A stretch of DNA of 64,000 nucleotides. It comes from Rhodeus uyekii. Lineage: Eukaryota > Chordata > Actinopteri > Cypriniformes > Acheilognathidae. The stretch's first letter is position 1. Every line of letters starts with the position of its first letter. The DNA lies in contig JAWRVZ010000075.1 in the NCBI GenBank assembly GCA_037043235.1, forward strand, positions 1,726,001 to 1,790,000. Direction: 5' to 3'. Of the stretch, positions 1 to 10,714 are shown piece by piece. The notes under the pieces are model-generated. The model had not been told where the DNA came from. It did not search any database and saw only the letters and a list, made by a program, of their open reading frames with translations. The translations under genes and the position numbers were made by a program.

Positions 1-214
1 ACATGATATGATTATTAATTAATGCCCTTGTTTTACTAAATTGCGTGGACAGTATAATAATTTATTCTCTTTTTCAGGGTAAAACAAAATTATTATACTG
101 TGCTCATGATTTACTAAAAAATGAGAATATATTTAATTTAAAGTGAAATTAATGTCTATGTGTTGGTGTCTATGTGTCATGTGTAGGGCTCCATATTTTA
201 ACATTGATGGTGAT
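1..214. other. AT-rich unique sequence
   Basis: AT-rich DNA with no splice-bounded reading frame, no repeat end and no RNA gene that I can recognise. It leads directly into a trinucleotide microsatellite. Confidence 0.5.
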
Positions 215-215
215 G

Positions 216-306
<91 letters not shown>
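215..306. repeat. (AAT)n microsatellite
   Basis: About 30 uninterrupted AAT/ATA units. The apparent poly-Asn or poly-Leu reading frames through it are products of the repeat and not genes. Confidence 0.98.
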
Positions 307-308
<2 letters not shown>

Positions 309-640
309 GTTTTTTGAGCAGCAAATCATATTAGAATGATTTTCTAAAGGATCATGTCACAGTAATGATGCTGAAAATTCATCAATAGATTACATGAATA
401 AATTACATTTTACAATGTTTTCAAATAGAAAATTGGTATAATAAATTGTAATATATTTTCACAATATTATTGATTTTACTGTATTTTTTATCAAATAAAT
501 GCAGCCTTTGTGATTATGAGATACTTATTTTTTTACAAAAAAGTAAATAGATAAATAAAATAATTTAACAGATTATGAATATATATATATATAATAATTA
601 TAATTTCAAACTTTTGACCAGTAGTGCACAGTTAGGAGAT
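307..640 (+). mobile_element. Non-autonomous DNA element, family A, copy 1 (partial)
   Basis: The segment carries the landmarks of a dispersed fish repeat: GAGCAGCAAATCATATTAGA, then GATCATGTCACAGTAATGAT, then CAAATAAATGCAGCC, and finally a decayed end near CTTTTGACCAGTAGTG. The same landmarks occur near 4140-4240 and, inverted, at 34023-34490. Only about half of the element is present. The (AAT)n array replaces or interrupts its other half. Confidence 0.75.
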
Positions 641-1384
641 TATGGACTAACCCCAAGTATGAGCACAATTGATAGTGATTCTTAAACTTTAGCGTTTCTA
701 TTTGGGACAGTCATATAAAGACAGAACCTAATGCAGGACAAGCACATTAGACCTTGACTAAGATTGGTTTTCGATCGCAGTGAATTGCCATTAAGCTGAA
801 TCTCTGCAATGTCCGAGATGAGAAAACCTTTTGCATTAAGCCACGGCATTAGTCCACGACACCCCTGCATTAACATTAACTTTCATTTAATCTGAAGCAC
901 TCCCCTGCCCAGACTGAATACAGCATACGTGACATGTACAGTACAAATCCCCATGACAGTCTTCCTTGCCCTGGGTCTTTGTTCACATCGTAAGAGCTCG
1001 TACCACCGGCCATGAAAGGCATCATTAATAGAAAGCAATAAAGTCGCTGTACAGACCGCCGCCTCCCCGGCTGTGGATCAATATTGTTTCCACACATCAG
1101 CGAGGGTGACAGCAACTGTATCGCCGGAGAAAGTAATAGAGACAGGTGGAAGTGGGTGGGCTGAACATGGCTGTAATGGAACGCCAAGGCCAAACTTATG
1201 CAGCTGAATCCAATTAATCAGCAGCCTATGATAGACGTGACAGTAAACAAACAAATAAAGATAATCAGTGTGTTCTTCCTAGCCACTGCGTGCTGAGAAA
1301 TAAGGGTTCGTGTTGGGCCTGCAACATTTTTGCTTCATTACGTCTGATGTATTTTTATTGCATTCCAGCACTAATAAAATCAAG
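641..1384. other. Unique, moderately GC-rich noncoding stretch (CNE-like)
   Basis: Compared with its AT-rich surroundings this segment has balanced composition, no internal repetition and no convincing exon. Such composition is common in conserved noncoding elements, but conservation cannot be judged from one sequence. Its right part (about 1205-1320) resembles 2945-3085 on the far side of the following minisatellite. Confidence 0.4.
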
Positions 1385-2880
1385 CATTTTACATCAATTT
1401 AGATATATTACATTAAGTATTTTACCATATTTCTGCTTTTAACTTTGTGTAAGACTTTTAACTTTTTTAGATTTTATGTCAAGAATTTTTCCAGTTTTGT
1501 TGCATATTACAACTTATTCATCTAGCCATATGTCAGCTTTACTATATGACCATATTTTACTGTATTTACTGTACCACATATGAATTATTTTACTATATGC
1601 CAGCTTTACCACATATGAATTATTTTACTATATTCCAGCTTTACCTCGTATTAATTATTTTACTGTATTTCAGCTTTACCGCATATTAATTATTTTACTA
1701 TATTTTATTTTTACCACATATGATTTTTTTTACTATATTCCAGCTTTACCACATTTTAATTATTTAACTATATTCAAGCTTCACCACATATTAATTATTT
1801 TACTGTATTCCAGCTTAACCACATTTTAATTATTTTACTATATTTAATTTTTTACCACATATTAATTATTTTACTATATTCCAGCATTACCACATTTTTA
1901 TTATTTTACCATATTCAAGCTTCACCACATATGAGTTATTTTACTATATTCCAGCTTTACCACATATTAATTATTGTACATTATTCAAGCTATACCACAT
2001 ATTAATTATTTATTCAGCTTCCGTTTTACTGCATCTAAAGTGTTTTAATAATACATTTTGGTTTTACATCTCAAGTATTTTACTCTATTTCAGCTTTTCC
2101 GCATTTGAAGTATTTTACCATATTCCAGCTTTATGTTAAGTAATTTACTATATTTTCAAATGTATTACATCAAGTAATTGACCATATTCCACCTTTAATA
2201 CATCTCAAGTGTGTTACTCCATCTTTAACACATATCATGCATTTGAATAGATTTTAGTTTTACATCTACGGTATTTTACCACATTCCAAATTTGCCAGAT
2301 TTAAAGTATTTTACCATATTCAAACTTTACCTCATATAAAGTAGTTTAATATACTTCAGCTTTACTGCAGAGGACCAGGCCAGGATTTTATGTTGAGTTT
2401 TGTGTCTGTGTGGGCAGCAGTCCCTCGCGGATGACTGCCGCCATTATGTTTATTTTGTATTTATATTTTATTTGATATTATAGTCTGTTGAACGTCTGCC
2501 GATTTCCGCCTCCTTCTTTGTTACTTTGTTACACCATATTACAACATTTTATGTTTTTACCATATTCCAGATTCGCCACAGCATTTAGCACATTAAATAG
2601 TGTATATTTAGTTTTACTATGGTTTAAGCATTTTAAGTTTTATCACTACATCAAGTATTTTACCTCATTCAAGTTTTACAACATCAAACATTTTACCACT
2701 TTAATGATAATATTAACTGAAGTATTTTAACATATTTTCATTTGACTATATTCTATCCATTATATTATATTCCGGCTTTATGACATAAAGTATTTTACCA
2801 CATTCCCGCTTTACCACATTTCAAGTATGTAACTGTTCAAATATTTTTCCCTCTTCAAGCTTTACAACAACAAATGTATT
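1385..2880. repeat. AT-rich degenerate minisatellite
   Basis: The phrase TTTTACTATATTCCAGCTTT followed by ACCACATATTAATTA recurs many times with a spacing of roughly 40-45 bp. It is clearest at 1540-2010 and becomes increasingly degenerate, with inserted unique bits, towards 2880. Some intervals keep only the core TATTTTACCATATTC. There is no coding potential. Confidence 0.85.
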
Positions 2881-2944
2881 TAGAAATATTCTAGCTGTAC
2901 AGTATTTATTTATTTATTTTTACAGCGCCTTCCTTGCATAACTG

Positions 2945-3085
2945 AGAGGAGTTAATCAACAGCTTCTGACGGAAGTGACAGAACAAATGAATAAACCTTG
3001 TGACAAACTATGTTTTTCCTTGTCAGTGTTTCCAGTTCATGCTTGCTGAGCAACAGGGAATTGTGTCAGTCCCTCTGAGCTGATA
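2945..3085 (+). repeat. Diverged copy of 1205-1320
   Basis: It shares TTAATCA, CAGC, GTGACAG, AACAAA and AATAAA, then a TTCCT block and GCTTGCTGAG, in the same order and spacing as 1205-1320. By eye the core is roughly 70% identical. The two copies flank the AT minisatellite. Confidence 0.5.
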
Positions 3086-3686
3086 ATATTGTTTCTGTCT
3101 GTCAGAGGTTGCTTAGTATTCATGCGCGCTACACCGGTTATAAGGCTTTTTTACGTGCCAGCGAATGCTTTATATGAGATAGCATTTTCTGATTACCATG
3201 AGACCTGATTTTGAATCACATTTCCCACTGTGAGTCTCAAGACACAGCAGAAACCGTCGTAACTTGTTCAGGATTCTTCATCTAAAGTGTTGCTCTGCTG
3301 GGCCGAGAATTCAATGCGGTTCTTGTCATGGGTCCAAATTAGATCCACTGACTTAGGACCCCTCGGGCCAATCATCACGAGGAGTGAGAACTATCAGAAA
3401 CTTCTTCTTGAGCTGATAAATTGAAGCCATAAACGGCATAATTAATTCCTGTGTTCTGCACCCATACATTTAACGATCTGACGTTCGTTAGCATTAGAGT
3501 CAGGTCCCAGCCATTGATCTTAAGAGCTCCAAGGCATGATGGAGCCTGTCACCAACATAACGAGACTTAAGAACTATAATTACCAGGCATTTCTCTTCCT
3601 CAATCCTCCTTCCCATCTCACTCATCCATCCATCCTATCATTCTCCCACATTAAGGCTCTTAAAGGTGATACATTTTCAGTATATA
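3086..3686. other. Unique noncoding sequence
   Basis: No coding exon, repeat end or RNA gene recognised. Composition is mixed and there are no simple repeats. Confidence 0.45.
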
Positions 3687-3737
3687 CACTGCCGTTTAAA
3701 AGTTTTGGGTCAGTAAGAATGTTTTTGTTAGCGTTTA

Positions 3738-3790
3738 CATTTGTTCATTTAGCAGACGCTTTTATCCAAAGCGACTCACAACTTGAAGAA
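3738..3790 (-). mobile_element. SINE tail fragment
   Basis: The motif CATTTAGCAGACGCTTTTAT followed by CCAAAGCGACT is the reverse complement of the 3' tail shared by the SINEs at 8662, 14609 and 62521. Only the tail is present, inserted inside a family A element. Confidence 0.75.
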
Positions 3791-3892
3791 TACAGAAAGC
3801 GATTCGTCATGAAGAGACAAAAGTACACAAGTAGCATAAGCCTAGAGAATGAAAGGACTGAAGGAAGGTGAAAGCAAGGAAGGAAAGGTTTT

Positions 3893-3896
<4 letters not shown>

Positions 3897-3955
<59 letters not shown>
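3897..3955. repeat. (TG)n microsatellite
   Basis: About 29 TG units without interruption. Confidence 0.98.
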
Positions 3956-3956
<1 letters not shown>

Positions 3957-4345
3957 GGATCAAGAAATGAATCTCTTCAGCAAGGATGCATTTAATTTAA
4001 CAAAAGTTACAGTAAAGACTTTTAAGATGTAAAAAAGATTTCTATTTCAAATAAATGCTGTTCATTTGAACTTTCCATTCACTAAAGACTCGTGGTTTCT
4101 ACAAAAAATATCTGGTTTCATCAGAAATATTTCTTTACCAGCAAATCATCATATTAGAATGATTTGAGAAGGATCATGTGACACTGAAGACTGGAGTAAT
4201 GATGCTGAAAATGCAACTTTGATCACAGGAATAAATTACAATTTAAAAACAAAAAAAAATTAAAAAGCAGTTTCTATATGTTTAGATTTGTAACAAAATT
4301 TCACAATTTTTACTGTTTTAACTGCACATTAATCAAGTAAAGGTA

Positions 4346-5124
4346 GTCTTGATAAGAACAAGATAATTAAAGTTATCATTAACTGTTTTTATTACATTCT
4401 GAACATACTGGTCACAGTCTTTTAAATGTTTAGATCGAGAAAGTGAGAGATTTTCTTGACATTGCCTAATAAATTTCATGTACAGTAAATCATTTGCATT
4501 TGTGCTTTATTAACACAATAATTTAGCATTACCTAAACAGACCAATTCCCGCTGACTGTCAGTATGGTAACCAGATCAAAAGATCAAACGCAAACTCTGC
4601 GTTATTATGCTGAGCAAATATTACAGTTCTTCTGCATATGGTACACACATCTTCCCTGCTGAGTAAGACCTTCAGAAACATCTTTTGACTTAAAGATGAT
4701 GTGTGAACTTTTTTGATGCTAAAGTACTTCTTCCTATCCTGGCTTAATATGCAAATTACACTTATTCATAAGCGGATTGATTTCCCTGAAAAGATAAACA
4801 CACACACATACAAAAATGATCGCCCTGATTGAGCATCCCAAATTTCTGGCTCTACTAAGAGTTTGATTCTTTTTGGTCGGTCCACTGGGTGACATTTTTC
4901 TTTTTTCCCCCCTGCTGGTTAATCTTGTAGCAAAATATCTTTCTCCACTGACAGCCACTCATAATCAGCTGTGTATTCTGATAATTTTTTACATTTACAT
5001 GAAAAATATCTGAGACCCAGAAAAAACGTTTTTTTGAACTTTGTATTTTAGTATGTCATTACATTGTTTTGAGCATAATAAACAAATGGGAGGAAAATAT
5101 ATTTTATTTATGTTTAATAATATT
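4346..5124. other. Noncoding sequence with a segment duplicated at 9.6 kb
   Basis: No gene seen. The part at about 4525-4715 has a diverged direct copy at about 9600-9790. Both contain GACTGTCAGTATG, TGATCAAA/AGATCAAA, an ATTATGC/ATTATGG block and CTTTTGA in the same order. Confidence 0.5.
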
Positions 5125-5129
5125 CATAT

Positions 5130-5486
5130 TGTCACCCTCTGTTGTGTCATCTGTGCACTTCCTGTCTCAGTCATGTTGTTTCACTTCCGGGTCCTCTTGT
5201 GACCTCCCTGCAAGTGTCTTGTCATCACTTACATTGTTAGTCTACCCAGGTGTTCATCATTCCCTTGTGTATATAACCCTGTTGTGTTTCCCTTATCAGT
5301 TGTTGATGTTGTATGTGTTTGCATGCTGTCTCCATGGTCCCAGGTTTTTGCACATGTGTGCCGGTTTTGTTTGTTATTTAAAGTGTTTTAGTTTTAGTTT
5401 TTTGAATAAAGTGTGTTCGGCATCGAATCTTGCTTCTCCTTGTGATTCTCCGCATCGCACACGTTCCCTGTGGATTATTTCTAACA
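5130..5486 (+). mobile_element. Solo LTR of an LTR retrotransposon
   Basis: A 357-bp segment beginning TGTCACCC and ending TTCTAACA (TG...CA) is flanked on both sides by the 5-bp direct repeat CATAT (5125-5129 and 5487-5491). Inside are a TATA-like GTATATAAC near 5270 and a polyadenylation signal GAATAAAG near 5404, in the order expected of a + strand LTR. No internal retroelement coding sequence adjoins it, so this is a solo LTR left by recombination. The family (probably Ty3/Gypsy-like) is inferred from layout only. Confidence 0.85.
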
Positions 5487-5647
5487 CATATATTTTATTC
5501 ACCAGAACAATTATAGGCAAAAACAATGGGATTTTTTTTTTCACTCGCCAAATTTTTGGTTTCAGGATTGTCTTTAATCGAAACTTTGTATAAAGATGAT
5601 TCTCAACTATTTTATAAAAGATATAACGTAATGAATTGCACTTAATG

Positions 5648-6200
5648 CAGTGCTTCTCAATTATTTTCTGTCACGCCCCACCTAGGAAAAAGTAAATATT
5701 TTGCGCCCCCCTCCCGACATTTTGGAACTTTCGCTTTATTGTTTCCATGGCGATGCGTCATGCTTGTCGTGACATACCACAGTCACAAAAATAGATGTAT
5801 CACATTCAAATAGTTTTTTCTTTTTTGTTCAAAAATGTTTTGCTCCATTATCAACTACCTGATATTGATATTCTCAGATATGTGGAAGTGAATGTGTTTT
5901 GTCGTTTAATTTTTATAATGAGTTCATTGATCTGTGATGCACGACGGGCGCCGCTGTGTTTGTTTGCGCCGCAGTTCAGGGCGTCTTTTTCGAGATCGGT
6001 GCCAGATATCGCGTGAAAACACGTGTGAATTTAGCGGTTAATCACGTGACACATGAACACCGGTGTGATCGTACACGTCAAAGGACGAAGGGTTTGTTAT
6101 CTGAACTTCATATCTGCTGCTCTTGTTCAGTGCAAGAAAACCTACTCCCTGGCAAATAAAAAAACATGTCCCCCCCCCCCCCCGGCATCGAGAACCACTG
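5648..6200. mobile_element. Non-autonomous hAT element with 8-bp TSD
   Basis: The ends are CAGTGCTTCTCAATT and, inverted, CGAGAACCACTG, typical hAT termini. The flanks carry an 8-bp target-site duplication with one mismatch: ACTTAATG at 5640-5647 and ACTTGATG at 6201-6208. The 553-bp interior has no transposase and ends in a run of about 18 C residues (6172-6183 region). Confidence 0.9.
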
Positions 6201-6208
6201 ACTTGATG

Positions 6209-7813
6209 CAACATGTGGGTAAAATAACCATACAGAGGTAATCCCATTCAATACAATATTATATACTGAATCCGATTTGCATATGAATGTGTTCTTGGGG
6301 CAACAAGTAATGAACAAAGAAGTGCAACAATGGGAGAAATAATTTGCAACATGTTCATAATAACATCTAATACTTCATGTGAATACTGATTTATAATTAA
6401 ATTCACTTGTTGTGTCTCCCAAAATGTCTGATAAACATGAATCAGTTCTGGTGTCTCTACATGTTTTGCTCTTTTTTTGTCACATTTTGATTAGAAACTC
6501 CTTACAATTTTCCTGAGATGTTGATTCATGACAAACAATTTGAAAATGTGTCAACATATGATCATATTTCCATCTGAGTGCTAAATTAATGTCAGTCATT
6601 TTTTAAAGATCAGAAGTTGTTGTGATGGTGAAACCATGGTATAAACAATTGGTATCTCTGAGAAGCCCTGAAAACTTAAAACTGAGAAATGCTGAAATTC
6701 ACTATAACGTCCATTACAGTGGACACAAATTTATTCCTGGGGGAGGATATGCATGCAAACTAACTATTAAATTACAAATTGAATTCACTGTAATGCAACA
6801 AGTCATCTGATAATACAGATTTCACTTACTGTAATATAAAAACATGATGCTAATAGTGCCATGTAGAAATACTATAAATATATGGGATAAATGTACAAAA
6901 GGATGTACATCGTTTAAGTCAATGTTTGCAAGAAATATTTGCTTTTGGTGTAAATAGGCCTCTACTACACACTGGTTTTGATGTACCTACACTAAATAAA
7001 AGCACAGCACTGAACCTCTGAAATATACAGACACACACCGCATTTTCACAAATCCTTTTTAGTATCCTACACTTCTGCAGGTCTCTACACCACAACACAA
7101 TTATAACTTGCTCAATAGCTCACTAAGCCTCATTCATTAAAATGGAAATGAGGAACGGCCCGGCCCTTCTGAGTGTGTACAGCTGCCTTTTATTGATCCA
7201 AACTGGAGTGTTTACCAAAGAGATGAAAAAAACAACAACTTTTTGTTTATTCTATAATTCACAGCGCCGCTCTGCATCAGTGGGGAGCGCAGTAAGTGTT
7301 CTGATCTTCTGATCATGAAACTTTGACTCGCTCTACGGCTCAGTCTGTTTTCTCTATTCTTTTCCTCTTTCTAATCCCATTTTTCGAGGCCTCAAAGTTA
7401 AAATCTCCGCTAGAGCTGCTTTTAGGATCACATTAACACATGCTCATCAATATTAACGTCAAACTTTCCTCTCCAAATGTATCTTTCCTTCTCATCTCAT
7501 CTCATCGCATGTCTGTTCTGATACACTTTAGTTTCGCTAAGGCCTAGACCCCTTTCCCCAACCCATTAAACTCACTTTGGCTCTTGCTATATTTGGAAGA
7601 GAAAAATGCCATGCAACACGTACTATTCCGCCAGTATGTAATTTTGCACTGCATTCCCAGATGACCTTGCACATTTGCCAAAATGTGCATTATAAAACCA
7701 GAATACGCTTAAAGATGCAATGCAACTTTTTTCTTTATAGAAAATTATACATGCAGTATGCAAAATAACTGGGACCAGGAGACCACAATATCATAGAGTC
7801 TTGAGAGTGGGAT
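6209..7813. other. Unique noncoding sequence
   Basis: About 1.6 kb without a credible exon. The stretch 7140-7330 is less AT-rich and non-repetitive and could be a conserved regulatory element. No motif proves this. Confidence 0.4.
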
Positions 7814-8369
7814 TGTGGTGGCAAAATCTTTTACTAGTTCTGAGTAAGAGACAAAATAACCCAATCGTGAAACTGATTTGTCTCTTACCAGACCAAACTC
7901 CATGCCACTTCTGTTCTTTTCTGGTTCCAGTGGTGTGTCCCCTAGACCCCTGCGGTCGGCCCCTCTCTCTCAACCTTTGCGAGGTAGGGCTGAACCTGTT
8001 TGATCCAGGATGGCCAGTCACCGTCCGCTCCGGGTCCAGAAGACACAGCCAAGGAACCCTGCTCGCAGCGCCAAATTGTGGTGGCAAAATCTTTCACTGG
8101 CTCTGAATAAGAGACAAATATCCCAATTGTAATTTAAAAAGGTTTATTTTCTTGCAAGAAAAGGCCACAGTCATACAGACATCCGAAGCTGCCCTGCAGA
8201 GTGTGACAGAGAAGGGAGGGCTGCTTCGACACTTATATCTCTAGTCAAGGCTAAAGACTCAGTTGTTATTTTCCATTCCTTATCAGGAACACATTACCCT
8301 CTCTATACCTCAAGTGTATTTCTTCAGACTTATATTTTACTACAGAACAAAAATACAATTAATGTCACA
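7814..8369 (-). mobile_element. LTR retroelement relic: LTR, primer-binding site, leader, LTR fragment
   Basis: Read on the - strand, an LTR-like segment runs from 8369 (TGTGACATTAATTG) to 8077 (GATTTTGCCACCACA), TG to CA, with AATAAA near 8150. Directly after it comes TTTGGCGCTGCGAGCAGG (about 8075-8058), which has the TGG-start form of a tRNA primer-binding site. A leader of about 190 bp follows. A second copy of only the last roughly 60 bp of the LTR (7870-7814) then ends in the same GCCACCACA. This fits an endogenous LTR element that lost its interior and most of the second LTR. No gag, pol or env coding is present. Confidence 0.7.
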
Positions 8370-8439
8370 CAATAATCAATAATGTCAAGAGAAAACATAT
8401 CATCTATAAAATTCCATCACAGGATCTTTTGACTTCAAC

Positions 8440-8520
8440 CAGCAAGCAATCAAATAGCAACCATTCAACACCCCAGTGACCACATAGCAACAAGTGGGGA
8501 AAAACCACTCAAAACATCCC
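8440..8520. repeat. GCAACCA-type dispersed short repeat
   Basis: It contains ATAGCAACCATTCAACACCC and CACATAGCAACAAG phrases, related to 18800-18870, 38900-39010 and, inverted, 39790-39860. These share the phrase TAGCAACC/ACC CAAAACACC. Confidence 0.55.
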
Positions 8521-8661
8521 AGCGATGCTCTGAAAACACAACGGTCACTTTTGCACGAGCAGGAACCACTCTTAAATAATGTTTTACATACTAGAGAAAA
8601 TAGCCTCTTAAAAATATTTAACGTTGTTACAATTCCTGTCATAACTCTTATTTTTTCTTTG

Positions 8662-8800
8662 CTTTCCTGTAGCTCAACCAGTAGAGCATTGGTGCTTGAA
8701 ACACCAAGGTCATGGGTTTGATCCCAGGGAAAGCAAGAACTGATTCAGTGTGTTCCTTGAATGCAATGGATAAAAGCGTCTGCCACATGCATAAATGTTA
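8662..8800 (+). mobile_element. tRNA-derived SINE (HAmo-like), copy 1
   Basis: The tRNA-like head has an A box (TAGCTCAACCAGTAGAGC) and a B box (GGGTTTGATCCCAGG). It is followed by AAAGCAAGAACTGATT and the tail GGATAAAAGCGTCTGCC plus ATGCATAAATG. The same structure recurs at 14609-14754, 13786-13925 (reversed) and 62521-62660. The HAmo name rests on my memory of cyprinid SINEs. Confidence 0.85.
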
Positions 8801-10432
8801 TGTATTTTGATAAGTAGTTTCTGTGTTTTACTTCCTACATTTGCCTTGTTTCCTTAAAGTCATCATGAAATCAAAATTGGTGTGCTAAAATAATAATGAG
8901 GTATGCTGCCCTCTATTCAATACTCCCCTTGGAAATATGTCACAACACTGAAGTAAAGTCACTTGTTACTCACGGTTCATGGAGACTTTGCATTGTTTGT
9001 GTTTGCTGTTCACTAATCATTTGAAACTTAGCAAACTGGCAGCTCCAGAAATAAAATTAAAAGATTTATCTTTACTCTGTCATGGAAACAATGTATAAAC
9101 CCTAATTAAACAACTTAATAACCAATTAAAAAGTATGATATTACACTGTAGCCACAATGACCAGCCGGATGATGCGCCGCCTTCTTGCAAAACATCTTCC
9201 GTCACAGTGCATTATGGGTATTCTCTAACTGTTGCGTGTGGCTGATGCATTGTGGGCTTGAATGAGTGCACTCAATAACATCCACTATTATTTTCCTCAA
9301 TGCTGCCTTTTTTAAGTATATACTGGCCGATTTCAGACACAGCCCATATGTGTCTCCATAGCAACTAATCGCTTACACCTGGTCCTTGTTATGTCAATTG
9401 TTATCTTGTGCATTTAAACCTCAGCATTTGGCTACGTTTTTGGTCTGGTGTTTTTCTGGAGGGATGTTATGTTTAGATAACAGTTCCTTCTGCACTTGTA
9501 TCCAACGTGCCGTCTTTTCTGAAATATCCACAAATGCACAATTTTAAACTCTTTAACAGCAAAAGAGAAAGGTTTGCTTAACTGCGTAAAGTAAATCATT
9601 TAGCGATACCTCAAAACACAGATTTCCACTGACTGTCAGTATGAATACCAAACTGCCTTCAAACCAAATGATCAAAAACAAGCTCAGCATTATTATGGAG
9701 TGCAGATATTAGAGCTCTGTTCATTTGGGACACACGCAGCTTCTCCTGTGCATAAGATCTTCTAAAAAGTCTTTTGATTGTGATTTAATCTGTAATGGGC
9801 AAACTGTGTTTAAAGCTAGAGAGTACGGCTGCTGTGAGTGAAGGTTAAAAAGAAACTTAACAGAACAAAATAAGAACTTCAAAAAATACATGATGCTTCA
9901 AAAGTACATTATTTTGAATAATTAAAGTCTCTGTGAAATTTCTTGGCTTTTAGTATGAATATGTTAGTCTTACTAAGCTAGTGTGCTCCAAAACTGAGAA
10001 AATTCACATTTAGAAGATATAAGAATTTAAAACTTACAGTCCCTCACTTCCATCAATATGACTTAGGAATTTTGATGACATCACTCTGCACTTCAGCGTC
10101 TCATCAGACTTTCTGTCCAATCAAACACTCTTTAGAATCTGAAGCCCCGCCCACTACATTATAAACAGACGCTGAAGCTGCAGCTGAAATCGAACCGTCA
10201 AAGATCCGGTTGAGAGACACAACAAAAAACGTATCAGACCTGTTTGAATTCTGCACAGAATTCTGTATTTTAGAGAGATATGGAGGAGATCAGGAGGAGA
10301 AACAATTAGAGATTAGGAGGAAACTGCAGCTTTATCGAACTCAACAGCTCTGCGTTGTGATATAAACTAAATGCTGTAGGCTATTGGCTATTTTAAAAAG
10401 GAGTTGAGCTGTTCAATATGTCCCGCCTTATC
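8801..10432. other. Noncoding sequence with probable old dispersed repeats
   Basis: The phrase TAAAGTCATCATGAAATCAA near 8860 and the segment about 9960-10320 (with CCCCGCCCACTACATTATAA) look like common fish dispersed repeats. I cannot define their ends. The part at about 9600-9790 is a diverged direct copy of 4525-4715. No coding exon seen. Confidence 0.45.
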
Positions 10433-10437
10433 TTCCT

Positions 10438-10709
10438 GTCACAGCACGGCCTAACTAGGACTCTTATTTTGTATTTTTGAAGTCACATGTTCCCTCTGTT
10501 CTGGATCTTTCTGTCACTCATTAGTTGTCATGGACACTAATCATCACAGCTGTTTATCATTGGTTCTTTATCACTCATCTATTTAGTTATCTGTGTTCAC
10601 TCCATTGTTGTTTGTGTTGATCACATGTTGAGTTTGCACTGCTGTCACTATCACCATTGTCATTATTAAAAGTTCTGTTGGATCGCTGTTCGTCCTCGCC
10701 TACGTAACG
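10438..10709 (+). mobile_element. Solo LTR with 5-bp TSD
   Basis: A 272-bp segment begins TGTCACAGC and ends CTACGTAACG. It is flanked by CTTCC on both sides (10433-10437 and 10710-10714). It has an ATTAAA polyadenylation-like signal near 10665. The end CG instead of the usual CA is best explained by a point mutation. No internal domain is present. Confidence 0.75.
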
Positions 10710-10714
10710 CTTCC

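Larger units (their letters stand above)
3687..4345 (+). mobile_element. Non-autonomous DNA element, family A, copy 2, with nested insertions
   Basis: It starts with the terminal sequence ACACTGCCGTTTAAAAGTTT GGGTCAG-type end that also begins the copy at 34023. After about 50 bp it is interrupted by a reversed SINE tail (about 3738-3790), further unrelated sequence and a (TG)n tract. It then resumes at about 3960 with AGCAAGGATGCATTTAATTT and runs to the landmarks shared with copy 1 (GATCATGTGACACTGAAGAC and ATAAATTACAATTT). Confidence 0.75.

Noticed and set aside
5069..5593. 174-codon + strand frame
   Set aside because: It coincides with the solo LTR bounded by CATAT target duplications.
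8670..8720. tRNA-like A and B boxes (also at 14612, 13860, 28600, 39050)
   Set aside because: They are heads of SINEs with the shared tail. No complete cloverleaf with a 7-bp acceptor stem was seen, so they are not tRNA genes.
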